Origin: Pontederia crassipes
Taxonomy: Eukaryota; Streptophyta; Magnoliopsida; Commelinales; Pontederiaceae
Length of the DNA: 64,000 bases
Direction: 5' to 3'
Assembly (NCBI GenBank): GCA_030549335.1
Contig: CM060193.1
Span: 64,395,646-64,459,645, forward strand
Under the pieces are notes generated by a model, which ran no database searches, had not been told where the DNA came from, and saw only the letters and a list, made by a program, of their open reading frames with translations. Below are positions 1 through 11,510 of the stretch, piece by piece. How positions within the stretch are numbered: the stretch's first letter is position 1; the number at the start of each line of letters is the position of its first letter. The translations under genes and the position numbers were made by a program.

Positions 1-378
1 ATACATAAAAAATAATATAAAAATATGATTAATATTTTAATATTAGTGTTATAACGAACTCTCTCCGTCGGTAACTATTATTATAATATTATATATATAA
101 TATAATATAAGGATAATGATTAATGTTTTAGTATAAGAGTTATTGACGATTGTACCCTTGATAGTACACTCATCGGTAATATTGAAGGGTACACCCGTCA
201 AAACGTTCAATTTCTCTTGTCCATCGTTCCCGCCTACTTTTTCTCTCCCTCTCCTCTCTCCATCTACTTCTCTCCCATCTCCTCTTTCTTCCCTCTATCA
301 CTCGCCTCTCTCCTCACTCCATTCTCTCTCTCCCATCCCCCCCTCTCTCTCCGATGGGTCTTGACTCCAGCGATGCTA
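1..378. mobile_element. Left piece of a nested CACTA-type DNA transposon (element A)
   Basis: This AT-rich then CT-rich block carries degenerate CGTCGGTAA and ACCCGTCAA subterminal motifs (about 66-75 and 170-200) like those of the CACTA element at 35.8-38.7 kb. It is followed by a long pyrimidine-rich tract (about 230-350). In the 35.8 kb element, read on the minus strand, the same order occurs: subterminal motifs, pyrimidine tract, then a GC-rich 20-base minisatellite. Here the minisatellite lies beyond the LTR, at 4734-5260, so I infer that 1-378 and 4734-5564 are two halves of one element. The left terminus is outside the window. No transposase is visible. Confidence 0.6.
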
Positions 379-697
379 TGTAATATTCTCAAATATAAAA
401 TAAAAAAATTGAAAGAAAATAAATAAAAGGAATCCATAATCATGTAAGGCCCATTAATAGAACCCATTAGGATTGTTAAATCTATAAATCTAAAGTATAA
501 ATGCTACACATGCCTAAAACTCCCACCTAATCTCTTTCCTCTCCCCACTTTCCAGCCGACTAGTGTAGCAGAAAACCCCATTCACCCCCTCTCACAGCAC
601 CTCACTCATTATCTCTCTCCTCCCACCACTGCAGACAAGGCAGCAACCTAATCTTCCCTCACAGCTCATCCACTCACGGCCAGCACCCCTCCCTAAG

Positions 698-911
<214 letters not shown>

Positions 912-1493
912 CCACAAGTGGCAGCAATAGCATAAAGGAGCGAGCTAGCTCACCTAAGATAGCTCACTTCTACTTTCTCTTGCACTCATTCGACGGCAAC
1001 AAAGAGGAGCACCAAGAAGAAAAAAAAGAAGATTAAAATTAATAGGATTTTGATCTAAATCTTAAAGATATGTTTGAGAGATTCAAGTTCTTAACCTCCG
1101 TCCTAATGATGCTTGTATGATTGGATTAGGGTATATAAAGTTCTTGATATGAAAGATTAAGGATGTACATCAAGGCACAGATTCATGATATTTTATTATT
1201 ATTACTGTTTTATTGATAAGCATTAATAGAATGATTTTTGGCAAGTATGCTTAGTTCATGACCTATTTTGTTTATGGTTCATATGAATGTGGATTATATG
1301 CACAATATTCTTATGCATATTTTATTTATGTTCATGATAATTGTGTTAAAGATGTTCCTACATAAATCTTATGATATTTAGAGTAAAATATGTTCTCAAT
1401 GTGGGGTGAATACATGATTCGAAATGTGTTTGTATTTATGTGTAAAAGGAGAAAAAAAAATAGACAAAACAGGGAAGCTGTTTGGAGCTCGGG

Positions 1494-1857
1494 CACGATC
1501 GTGAAGGATTGGGGCACCGCCGTGACCATTTCAGCAATTACCGTCTTAGTGAAAATGCTAGATGAAGGAAAAAGGGGCTCTCTGTCATGACCATGACCTT
1601 ATGGTCGCACGACCGTGACACCCCAAGGACGCTCATGCTTTGAAATATTTAGTAAACGGGTGGAAAGTGGCCGCTCTGTCACAGGTGTGCAAGTATGGTT
1701 GTTCATCGTAATGAGTCTGGCACGACCGTGCCATAATTGGGAATGACTGTGACCAAGTTATGTCGAGCAAAAATGACTAAGTACCCAACCGTGCCACATC
1801 GGGGCACGCCTGTGCCTATGTGTGGACACGACCGTGACTTACAGTGGCACTGTCGTG
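1494..1857. repeat. Cluster of paired palindromic decamers (CACGRCCGTG-like) in the solo LTR
   Basis: About ten copies of a decamer close to CACGACCGTG occur. They start at about 1494/1515, 1586/1608, 1721/1742, 1784/1805 and 1827/1848. The two members of each pair start 21-22 bases apart, while spacing between pairs varies. The decamer is a perfect or near-perfect palindrome and is usually followed by AC or CC. The same arrangement occurs in other LTRs at 42.2, 50.7, 54.2 and 60.4 kb. Function is unknown. Confidence 0.85.
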
Positions 1858-2279
1858 ACCAGTTCAGGACCAATGTAATTTTCGAATTGCCTTCACAAAA
1901 CATGACACTACAAGAAAAACGCTGATTATCGACGGTCGAAACAGTCGATAATCAGCCCAAAAACTGTCGGTAATACAATTATCGACGGTTTTTTAGACGG
2001 AATCGATCCGTCAGAAAAACGCTCGTTGCAAATCAATTTGCGATGGTCGGAAAAAATTCATCGGAAATATCGACAGTTCTGGCCGTCCGAAAAGCCCCGA
2101 CCGACGGTTCCAACCGTCTGAAAAGTCCGGCGGTTCCAACCGTCGAAAGTTTTCAACTGTCTCAACTGTCAAAACTTTCGACGGTCACCACCCGCCAAAA
2201 CTTTCGGCGGTCCTTGCAACTGTCGATCTTTCGGCGGTCGCAACCGTCACAAAAAAAATTTAAAAATAAAAAAGTAGCG

Positions 2280-2425
2280 GCCGATCTGGCAGCCCGCGGC
2301 GGCCCGATCGGCTGCCTACGGCCAAATCCCGGCCATGGGGAGGCCGATCCGGCTGCCCGAGGCCAAATCCCAGCCGCGGGGAGGCCGATCCGGCCACCTG
2401 CGGTTAGATCCGTGGCCGCGGGCGG
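2280..2425. repeat. GC-rich minisatellite, period about 21 bases, inside CACTA B
   Basis: Degenerate units carrying CGATCCGGC or a variant start near 2282, 2304, 2324, 2345, 2365, 2386 and 2407. The repeat resembles the 20-base repeats at 4.9 and 36.0 kb. Frames reading through it (Arg/Ala/Pro-rich) have no recognisable domain. Confidence 0.7.
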
Positions 2426-2601
2426 CGCCGGCAAAGAGAGAGAGAGACGCCGGCGGGAGAGGATCGCCGGCGATCGGCGCTTGACGTCCGGCCAGAGGCT
2501 CGTCGACAGGGAGAGGGAGAGGGAGAGGGGGGGAGAGAGAGGAGAGGAGGGAGAGAGAGGAGGAGGGAGAGAGAGGAGAGGAGGAATTATAATAGAGGTA
2601 T

Positions 2602-2608
<7 letters not shown>

Positions 2609-2649
<41 letters not shown>
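2609..2649. repeat. (AT)n microsatellite
   Basis: A run of about 20 AT units with a few interruptions at its start, within CACTA element B. Confidence 0.9.
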
Positions 2650-2652
<3 letters not shown>

Positions 2653-4733
2653 GGAAAAGATGAGAGAAAGCGGGAAAAAGAAAAAAAAACGGGATAACAA
2701 AATTTTAATTACCAATGGCTCCGACCATTAGAAACGTAAATATTAATTATTTTTAAAGTTACCGATGGTTGTAATCGTCGAAAAAATATTTAGTTATATA
2801 TAATGTTTATTTTTTATTTTACCGACAGTTTGAACCATCGGTAATTATTATCAACGGTCGAAACCATCAATAATTGCGACGGTTTGGACCGACGCTAGTT
2901 ATATTAATAAAATACTCCTCATATGATATTATTATACATTTACCGACAGTTACGACCGTCGAAAAATCCATCAGAACTTCCAACGGATGAATATCCGTCA
3001 GAAATATCAACGTTCCTAGTCGTCGAAAAATTAAATAATAATATAATAGATTACATAATTTATTTTTTTATTTCTGACGGTCGTAACGGTCAGAAAATCC
3101 GTCGCAAATTGCGATGGATGGGCATCCGTCGAAAATATCGACGTTCCTAATCGGCAAAAAATAAAATAATAATATAAAAATTACATAATCTATTATTTTA
3201 ATTTCTGATGGTTGTAACCGTCGGAAAATCCGTCGGAAATGGAACCGTCGCAAATTACGACAGATTTCAAACCGTCGAAAATTGCTGTCGGAAAATGACA
3301 ATTTTCTTGTAGTGTGATTGGAAGTATGTATGACCATAAATATGATTAAAAGATGTGACATGTATTGAATGATTGTATGTATTGAAGAATATAAACTAAA
3401 AGATGGATTGATGAAGGTGTCTTATTGTTGTTGTCGTATGATGGGAACCAACTAGCATCAGTTGCTGGTTTCGAAATTATAGATGGCTTCCAATGGAAAC
3501 CGAAGTCATCACAGCTAGCTTCAGTGGCTGGTTCTCCGAAATGCAGATGTTGACCCAAAAGAGGTCTCGCTTCCAATGGGACAAAAAGATCTCGGTTAAG
3601 TAAGTTAAGATCGACGAACTAACATGGACTTCTCAGTTGCCAAAATAAGAAGTTATTTAAATAAAGATTGAAGATGAAAAGATGAAAGTTACTTATAGTG
3701 ACTAGATGAAGGACTTGGAACATAAATATAAAGATGATGATTAAGTACGCACCTAAAAGGATGCAAAGGATGTTCCATAGTTATAAGATGTTAAAGATAA
3801 AGTCACTTAAAGTAACTAAGATAAATGACTTGGAACATAAATATAAAGATGATGATAATGGAAGCATCTTAAAGGATGATCATGTATGTTCCATAGTCAT
3901 ATGATGAAGATGATACATGCTAAGTAAGATAAATGAACAATATGACTTGACATAAAGATAATTATGATAATGCAAGCACTAAAAGGATGTTAATGTATGT
4001 CCTTGTTATATTATGTTATGATTGAAAATGTTAAAGTAAGGTAGGTTATAATATGTCTTAGCAATTAGCATAATGATGACTAGTGATATGCTTTAGCATA
4101 ATGTTAATGAAGTTATATGCTTGGCTTATCTATGATGATGATTGTTCACATGCCATATAGCGTGCATATGTAGTCCATAGCATGCACATGTTCTATGTTT
4201 CCATTATGATAAAATGCATATGTCATGACATGTTAAGATCATGTTATAGGATCATAGCATGCATTGGCCTCAACATACTCTAACGGAAGAAATCTCCTGC
4301 ACCTCATGGATCTGTGCAGATATGGATGAGACTTAGGCTCGACGGTGAAGGCCTTATGATGATGAGATTGCACATGTGACGATCGGACTACGGCCAAGTT
4401 ATCGTATGTTACTTATGTTATGATGATGGACTCCTTTGAGAGTCAAGTATGTATGGGTTGTGGGTCTTGGAGTCCTTTATTTTGATATGAACTCACTTAT
4501 GTATTATGAATCATATATTGGATCTTATGTTAGAGCCTATGTGGCTCATGAGCTAGTATTGTTATCTTGAGATTTTATATGTTTAGAAGTCTTCCGTTGT
4601 GTTATATGTTATTGGATTTTATTATTATATTTTCCACTATAATATTTTATGAATTTAGGTTATGAAGAATTGGGAAAAGCAATGACGCCTAGGTTTGACA
4701 ACTAAATTGGAGCCGAATTTTGGGGACATTACA

Positions 4734-5564
4734 CGTCCCTCTCCTTTCCTCTCGAGATTCGATCCGCACCCTTCGGTCGGATCTGGCCGCAGCGGGCCGA
4801 GATATGCCAGTTGCATGATCTCACGCCTGTGGTCGGATCTCTGTCGTAGCTTTCGAATCCGACTTGCGGGCCGCCGAAGCCTCCGGAGGCCGACCGTAGC
4901 GGTCGGATCCGGCCTGCGGCGTCCGGATCCCTGCCGCAGCGCCTGACTCCGGTCTGGCCTGCAACGTCCGAATCCTGACCCCAACACCCGGAACCTCGCC
5001 GCAGCGCATGGAACCCTGCCGCATCGATCGGATTCAGCCTGTAGTGCTCGGATCCGGCCTGTAGCTCCTAAATCTCGGCCGTAGTGTCCGGATCCTGATC
5101 ACAACGCTTGGATTCGGCTGCAGCAGTCGTATCCGGCCTGCAACGCCCGGATCTCGGCCGCATCAGTCGAATCTGGCATGCACCGCCCGGATCGCGGCCA
5201 CAACAGTCGGATCCGAGATGCAGCGGCCGGATCCCGCTTGCAGCGGTTGGATCTCCTCTGTGACGAGATGTCTCACTCACTCACTCTCTCTCCCTCAGCC
5301 GCCGGGGCAGCCGGATCCGATCGAGGGTCAGTTCTTTTAATATTCCAAAAATATTTTCTAACGAACATCTTGTGGGTTTCGACTTCGACGGGATAGTCCA
5401 GTCGAAACCTTCGGGATGCCTTCCTCGAATGTTTGGATAGGCTTCTCTCGTCAGAAAGTTATTACCAATGAGCCTCTCCGTCGAAAAATTCATTGGAAAT
5501 TATATTTATCAATAGATTTCACGATATTTCCGAGAGACCGTCGAAAATTGCTAAAATTGTAGTG
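4734..5564. mobile_element. Right piece of CACTA element A, with TAGTG terminus
   Basis: The segment ends ACCGTCGAAAATTGC followed, after a short AT stretch, by TTGTAGTG, the inverse of a CACTA terminus. Subterminal CCGTCGAAA motifs occur at about 5480-5550. It begins exactly where the solo LTR ends, with CT-rich then GC-rich DNA that matches the layout of the 35.8 kb element. Together with 1-378 it forms the outermost layer of the nest. Confidence 0.7.
4904..5260. repeat. GC-rich minisatellite with 20-base period inside CACTA A
   Basis: The motif CGGATC or a one-base variant starts at 4904, 4924, 5049, 5068, 5089, 5108, 5128, 5148, 5168, 5188, 5208, 5228 and 5248, a regular 20-base ladder of roughly 18 units. 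A representative unit is CGGATCCGGCCTGCAGCGGC. The core CCGGATCCGG is palindromic. Open frames on both strands through the array are by-products of the period. Confidence 0.85.
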
Positions 5565-6039
5565 TGTTGTGACTTGTGAGTCTTGTGACTCCATTAGTTG
5601 TAACCAAATTGTATGTTTATTAATGTTTATGATACTAGGCACATTATCAAATTTATAGATCATTATAACTTAATCCTATAAAGACTTTAGCAAAATTTGA
5701 TAGCATCATTATGAATAGTATGCTTTAATTTTTGCAGGCCGAAAAATCATTCTAATGAAAATAATTAGAAAAGAAGATGACAAAATTAATGAATAAGTGG
5801 AATTGAAAATTAAAATAATTCATGCTCATTTTAGATTTTAATGTGCAGCATAATCGATTATAAATAAACACAAGTTTATGTTACCAAGTTATATTTTATA
5901 TTTTGTATACCAAGTTTGAATAAATTACAAAATACAATTATAAAATGTACCATAATGCTATGAAAATAAAGACTCCTATTTGTAGTCCAATTCAATATTT
6001 AGAATAAATATTCTATATTTTAGTTATACCAAATCTCAT
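5565..6039. other. AT-rich DNA, nothing recognised
   Basis: I find no open frame, terminal repeat or known motif between the CACTA terminus and the next element. Confidence 0.6.
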
Positions 6040-6419
6040 TAAACTTTTCGTAGTCGTGGCAAATTTCCCACGGCTAATTTGTCGTAGCCATGGAAAAATC
6101 ATATTGCGAGAACTTCGCACGGCTGGAGCCATGAGAAATTTTGCCATGACTACGGCAAATTCCTATGGTGTTGTGGCAAAGGTGGTCCGGCAATTTCCCA
6201 CAACTCTGGTCGTGGGAAATTAAAATTTTTCCCAAAAAATGAATTCAAAATTTAATTAATGCCTCAGTTTTTAATTAAATTAATCTGAAATTAAAAATAT
6301 ATTAATCCGAATACATTAATTGTCATACAAATAAAATTAAAAATACTACTACTTTTTGGGTTAATCTTCTTTGTTGTTTGTCGTCTTGTTGTTGGCCATG
6401 CATCGCCTCACGAATCATT

Positions 6420-7872
6420 TTCTTCATTTCTTTTCATTGTCGCGCTTCAAAAGCTTATTGTCACTGATCATATGCTTGATGAACCTCTTCTTGGACATTT
6501 TGTTGGACTTCCGATAGTTGTTATTCCCACATGTTATCAAATACTTGCGTACATCTTGAGTTGAATAACCAGATATAGATTTTCGCTCATATCCAATATC
6601 TGCATGACTAACGGATGATTCGAGATCGTAGATGTGCCCCTTCTTCACTCCAGCATGATTCTTCCATAATTATCGAGGGGTCAATGGTGTCCCCTCCCCC
6701 ATATTTCGACATTCATGCATAATAAAAAGGTACGTTACGAAAGTGACTAACTTACATATATCTCCCGAGCAAACGATGAAATCCATTCCGAACTTTTTTT
6801 ATGAGTTATTAGAAAAATCTCATCTTCTGTGGGTGTTTTACCCATCCCTTTTTCCTACAATTGAAACCAAAGTTAGAACGTGATGCAATTAAATGTGCAT
6901 TCGGGATTTCAACAAAGGCATAAATATTTACCAGCCACCTGGCAATTGTCGACGTCGAAACACAACTACCCACATGTAGGCATGCTCCTTGGTTGGATTC
7001 TCGTTCGTCTTGGCTTTTTTGCACTTAGATTTATACGCCTCGGTGGATCACCTAGCAAATAGCTCGGTCCAAACTGACTCTGAAATCCAATTGGGCCATT
7101 CTCCTACAGCCCGTGCATCGGACAACATCGAGGACGAACGTCTCGAGCACCTAGAATTGAATGCCTTCCACATCTGTTATGTGTGCATGGGAAACCACCA
7201 TATGTCAGCCTATAAAGGAAGCCAAGCAATTAATTAAATCCATACATAAGCATCATACCAATTAATTCGGCTTTGAAGAAAATAACCAGAAATTCCCGAA
7301 ATAACATCTGTCTAGTAGCATAAGGAATATCTCTCAGGTGAGCCATGCCTCCGAATATCTTTGTGGAATTACTTTAGTGCACGCAACTGTAATAAATTTT
7401 GATGGGTAAAATCTATAAAAACAAAATAGTGGGATTAAAATTTTTAATGGAATGCGAAATTGATGTCCACGTATAATAACATTTACATAACTTACCCGCA
7501 ATTATCATATGACAATAAACATTTTTTATATTGATTTCTCGATGTAGAGGCATCGGTGCAGTCCTCAGGCATATATGTCTTTATGTGCATCTGTGTCTCC
7601 ATGTCCTCCGCTATGTCATCATCCGAAGGAGGGTCCGGTACTAGTGTAGTTTGTCGCATCTTCAGAAACTGATTTGTATGTATAACTCGAGAACCAAATT
7701 CTAATATCTGGTGGCACTTTCGAAAAAGAAAAAAATTCAAATAGATTCCTGTGAATTGCTAAATTTGTTGAATAAAATAAAGACACTCACGAGAAGGGAA
7801 AGAATAAAAATGCGATTCACTATCGTCGGGCACCTATCGGGCCGATGATTTCTGTGGAGACATCGTACTCTC
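6420..7872 (-). pseudogene. CACTA second protein, Transposase_24 (Ptta/En/Spm) family, broken
   Basis: A plausible first exon begins at about 7872 with MSPQKSSAR. A second block (7740-7492) carries an acidic segment, PPSDDDIAEDMETQ. Near 7200-6960 the minus strand encodes PNWISESVWTELF and, after one stop, STEAYKSKCKKAKTNEN, the core pattern of plant Transposase_24. Near 6845-6770 it encodes KTPTEDEIFLITHKKSS, which matches the downstream PT..E.F..TH signature. The final block (6648-6424) is Lys/Arg-rich. Frames are broken by stops, one of them early in the first exon, although some gaps may be introns. The family is thought to act with Tnp2 in transposition by binding subterminal repeats. 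Assignment to the family is firm; exon limits are approximate. Confidence 0.7.
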
Positions 7873-8302
7873 TATTTGAAACAAATTGAAAAGCATAAAT
7901 CATAACTAAACCAATATTTAATTATATTAGTTACATGAATTCATATAAGACAAAGTACAAGAATTCTTCATCTGAATAATGATTTAGACATCATTATTAG
8001 AATAGTCTAAATCATTATTAGAATAGTTACATGAATCAAATTCATCTTCATATTTTGAAGATGATGCACTTTCATAATCCTATTCTTCAGGTTCATCATC
8101 ACTTTCTGCTTCATCGTTGCATTCAACATTGTCAAATTCATTGAACAAGTGTTCTTCATCACGTAGATCTTCAACCATTTGTGTGTCTTCAATTGGTCCA
8201 ACCAGTGCCACTGAATCATCTCGGTATGCAACTTGTATCACACCTTCAATCTCAATCCAACTTCTTGTTTTCGTTTGAATTATGACCCACCGTTGGGCTT
8301 TA

Positions 8303-11220
8303 TGTAATATCCCAAATCTAATTCGTTTATCATTATATGTTGTAGTATTATAACTTATGATTGATGAAGATATGATATACGTGTTCGTTGTAATGTCACT
8401 TATCAAGTTTTTAAAATTTTGTTCAATTTAAATAAAGTACTAAAATATAATTAATAGACATGCTATGCTAAAGCATATACTCATATCATTAAGTATGCAT
8501 ATAGTTATTAACATGTATATTAAATCTCATGAACCAATCAAATATTGCCAAGTGGCACCTAAGAAAAGTATGTATAAAAGTATTCAATATAGAAAATATA
8601 TGAATAAATTATTTGGATTATATTATCATAATACATACTTAATAGTGAATAATTACTATCCACTAATAAGTTATTTTGGATGTCAAAATTCTATTGGATA
8701 AAAAGTTGCTCACATGCAAGCTGCCAGCAAGCTAGTTGCTTGCCACCTCATTATTAGCTGATTTTTTCAACTGCCTTTCTCATGTGATAAAAATCCGAAA
8801 AAATTCCTCCTGTATTCATTATATTTAGAAACGGCACCTAAATTAGCAGATCTTGATTCTTTCTATGGAGGGCGGAGGAAATTCTACAACACCGATCACT
8901 CAAGGTGGCAATTCTAACCCTAAGCTAACATGTATTTTCATGATCATTGTTTATTCATCAATACTTCTTCAAACATTATGAAATTAACTCTAATTTATCC
9001 CCTCTGAGTCTACTTTCATTGAGTTTTGGAATCAAGTTAAAATGATGTCTGTGGAGAAAGTTGTGTTCTTATCTTTAAGGTGCTATCACTCTGTCTGCCG
9101 AAATTGTTATCCGATTTTCTAAATTATGTATTACATCCAATATATAGTGTAATTATTTGATAATTTAAGTTCTTCTAGAAATTTATGTTAGGTTTCATTT
9201 ACAATTGGAATTACTCTAAAATGATATGTGTAGCGAAAGTTATAAATGTTTTACTGAGCCCTACTCAATCTGTCAGGATGGAACTTAGGGCAAATTATGC
9301 TAGTGTTGGTTAAATTTATTGTGCTAAGTACAAATAGATATAAATTCAAATAATTTTATGAGTTTCACCCTAGGATGTCTACTATTTGAAAAAATTAAAA
9401 GTACCAGAACATGGAATGGTTATTATTTTATATAAATTATAAAAGTAATGTCACTCAGTCTATCAGAACATAAAAACAAGATAAAAGTTAGGCTGAATGT
9501 TGATTTTCCTGTGAACAAACTGCATTGAAATAAGATCTGAAACTTTTATAGATTAATTTATTAGCAACCAGGAAGTAAGCAGAATTGGAATGAATAAATT
9601 TGATTATCAATTCAAGTAGATACCAATTTTCTTTTATTATGTATATAATCTGTCTTAATAGTAGGCCAACTCTTGTGATAAATAGTTACTTGAGTTATGA
9701 GAGTAAGTACTTAAGGGTCATGTACCTCTTCAATTAATTATGTTTCATGTGTGATAGGTTTGTGTTCAAATCATAGAAGTGATGTGTTCTTATTATTATT
9801 GTATAGAAGTAGAAGAGTAAAGTAGTAAAAATGAAAAGGAAAAACCTTTTGGTAGCTCTTATAGGTAAGTTGGTTTCTCCTACTCTATGTATTCACTTCT
9901 TTTGAATTTGGTGTGACATAAATTATTATAGTATTGAATATGTTTCGGATATGTTATGAATTAATTTTGAGAAATGCAATTATGAAAAGTATATATGAAT
10001 GATTGTATGATTGCACATTTGAAAAGCATATGTGATATGATATGAATGAATTACGAGAAGTGCAATCTTGTTCCATTTGAAATGATTGATCGAGTGATGG
10101 TACAATTGAAAAGCATATGTGGTATGTTAAAGATTGATTTAATAATATGCAATCCTATTCTGTTTGAATCAGTGTTCGACGTGATTCATCTTCTGATATT
10201 TGAGTTACAAGATATGGTTAATCTTTTGATTTTTGATATTAAATTGTTATATGATGAATCATGCATCTGCATCTGCTTACATGATGGTTGGAGCTAAGTG
10301 CTACATCACTGATCACGATGGGAGCCACCTCTAGAGTCTAATCCATCATTCTGTTCCCCAATAATAGGATGAGATAGGCTGAAACTAAGTGTCATACGAA
10401 GCTAAATGCCACATCGTGAGTAGTCGCGATGGGGGCCACCTCTAGAGTCCACTTATCGCTATATGATTTGTTCCCCGAAAGGGATGTGATAGAATGGAGC
10501 TAAGTGCTATATCAATGATCATGATGGGAGTCACCTCTAGAATTCACCTACCGACCACTGGCCAATTGGTGATCTGTGCATACATATGAGAGTGTTGCAT
10601 TGCATACACATATTTTGATATGGTTAAATGAAAATGATTGTGAATTAAGTGGGATGATTTTGATTGGAATATTATATATGTATTTATTAAATGTATGAAT
10701 ATATTGATTTTGATATTATGAATTAATGCTTGTGTTTTTATGTTTCCCCAAATTTATTAGATGGTAACACATAGCTTATGAGTTATCAACTTACTGAGGT
10801 ATTTTTGCTCATAATGTTATTTCTAATATTTTTCAGATTCATATAGCTCGTTGGGGATCGTGCGAGGTGACAGTCGTAAAATGATTCTATAACATCCTTA
10901 GTGGTATGATGAGAGGATTTATATCTCTCGTATCTTTCTATTAAGATGTCGAGAGAGCTAGTCGTATTTATTACTTATATCGAAATATGTTGTATTGAAA
11001 ATAAAGTCATTTTGTCAAATGTAGGACTTAAGGTGTATCAGTTTGCTCTGAATTGATTGCATATTGGGTAATTTATTTAATGATATACTTTTACTCTAAT
11101 GTTATGAAAGAATATTAAATTACATCACGTTTTCACATTTTTTTTTCATAATTTTATTTGATCGTCCGTAATGAGTCGCGAACTCTGGTTTAACTCGCGG
11201 GCTAAATTGGGGTCATGACA
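8303..11220. mobile_element. Solo LTR, 2918 bases, with perfect CTTTA target duplication (family beta, copy 1)
   Basis: The block begins TGTAATATCCCAAATC and ends GGGTCATGACA. It is flanked on both sides by CTTTA (8298-8302 and 11221-11225), the 5-base duplication expected for retrotransposon integration. There is no internal coding region, so this is a solo LTR left by LTR-LTR recombination. It lies inside the DUF4216 remnant. A relative occupies 29585-32579. Sequence style suggests a Ty3/gypsy chromovirus, but without internal genes that is only an inference. Confidence 0.92.
10285..10560. repeat. Three tandem units of about 105 bases inside solo LTR beta-1
   Basis: Each unit has the order GAGCTAAGTGCTACATC, then a GATCACGATGGGAG-like stretch, then CCACCTCTAGAGTC. 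Units begin near 10290, 10395 and 10494. The related LTR at 29585-32579 has about one unit (31810-31890), so the array expanded in one copy or shrank in the other. Confidence 0.8.
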
Positions 11221-11510
11221 CTTTATCTCTTGTCTTTTCTGGATAATTCACGTAATACACTTGCCTTGTAGAAGACGGAATGATGAAAGGATCAAATCAG
11301 TCATACCGTCTACTATGTCGTACTTCAACGATTTTGAAGTCTTTATGAATTCGTGTCCTCTTTTGTTCATTTGATCAAACCATGTACACTCAAATAAGAT
11401 GACCTTGTTACCTCTGGTATATTCTAACTCGATGATATCTTTAAGGATACCATAACACTCACGTTCATTTTCTCCATCAGTGGATCCTTTGACACATACA
11501 CCACTGTTAA

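Larger units (their letters stand above)
1906..3314. mobile_element. Non-autonomous CACTA transposon (element B), complete ends
   Basis: The element starts CACTACAAGAAAA and ends TTTTCTTGTAGTG, which are inverted copies, and is flanked by the 3-base duplication TGA (1903-1905 and 3315-3317). These are the diagnostic features of the CACTA (En/Spm) superfamily. Both arms are packed with CGACGG/CCGTCG motifs in both orientations, the subterminal repeats expected to bind the transposase. The 1409-base length and lack of a transposase frame make it a deletion derivative. The centre holds a GC-rich minisatellite (2280-2425), a GA-rich tract (2430-2585) and an AT run (2609-2649). It lies inside the solo LTR, so it inserted later. 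Confidence 0.95.

Noticed and set aside
2043-2663. 206-codon frame on the plus strand
   Set aside because: It runs through CACTA subterminal repeats, the GC-rich minisatellite and the GA/AT runs of element B. Composition is dictated by the repeats.
4630-4645. CCACTATAATATT as the missing left CACTA end of element A
   Set aside because: It lies inside the solo LTR in a position shared in style with other LTR ends and lacks the AAGAAAA continuation.
8465-8701. 78-codon frame in solo LTR beta-1
   Set aside because: AT-rich chance frame in non-coding LTR DNA.
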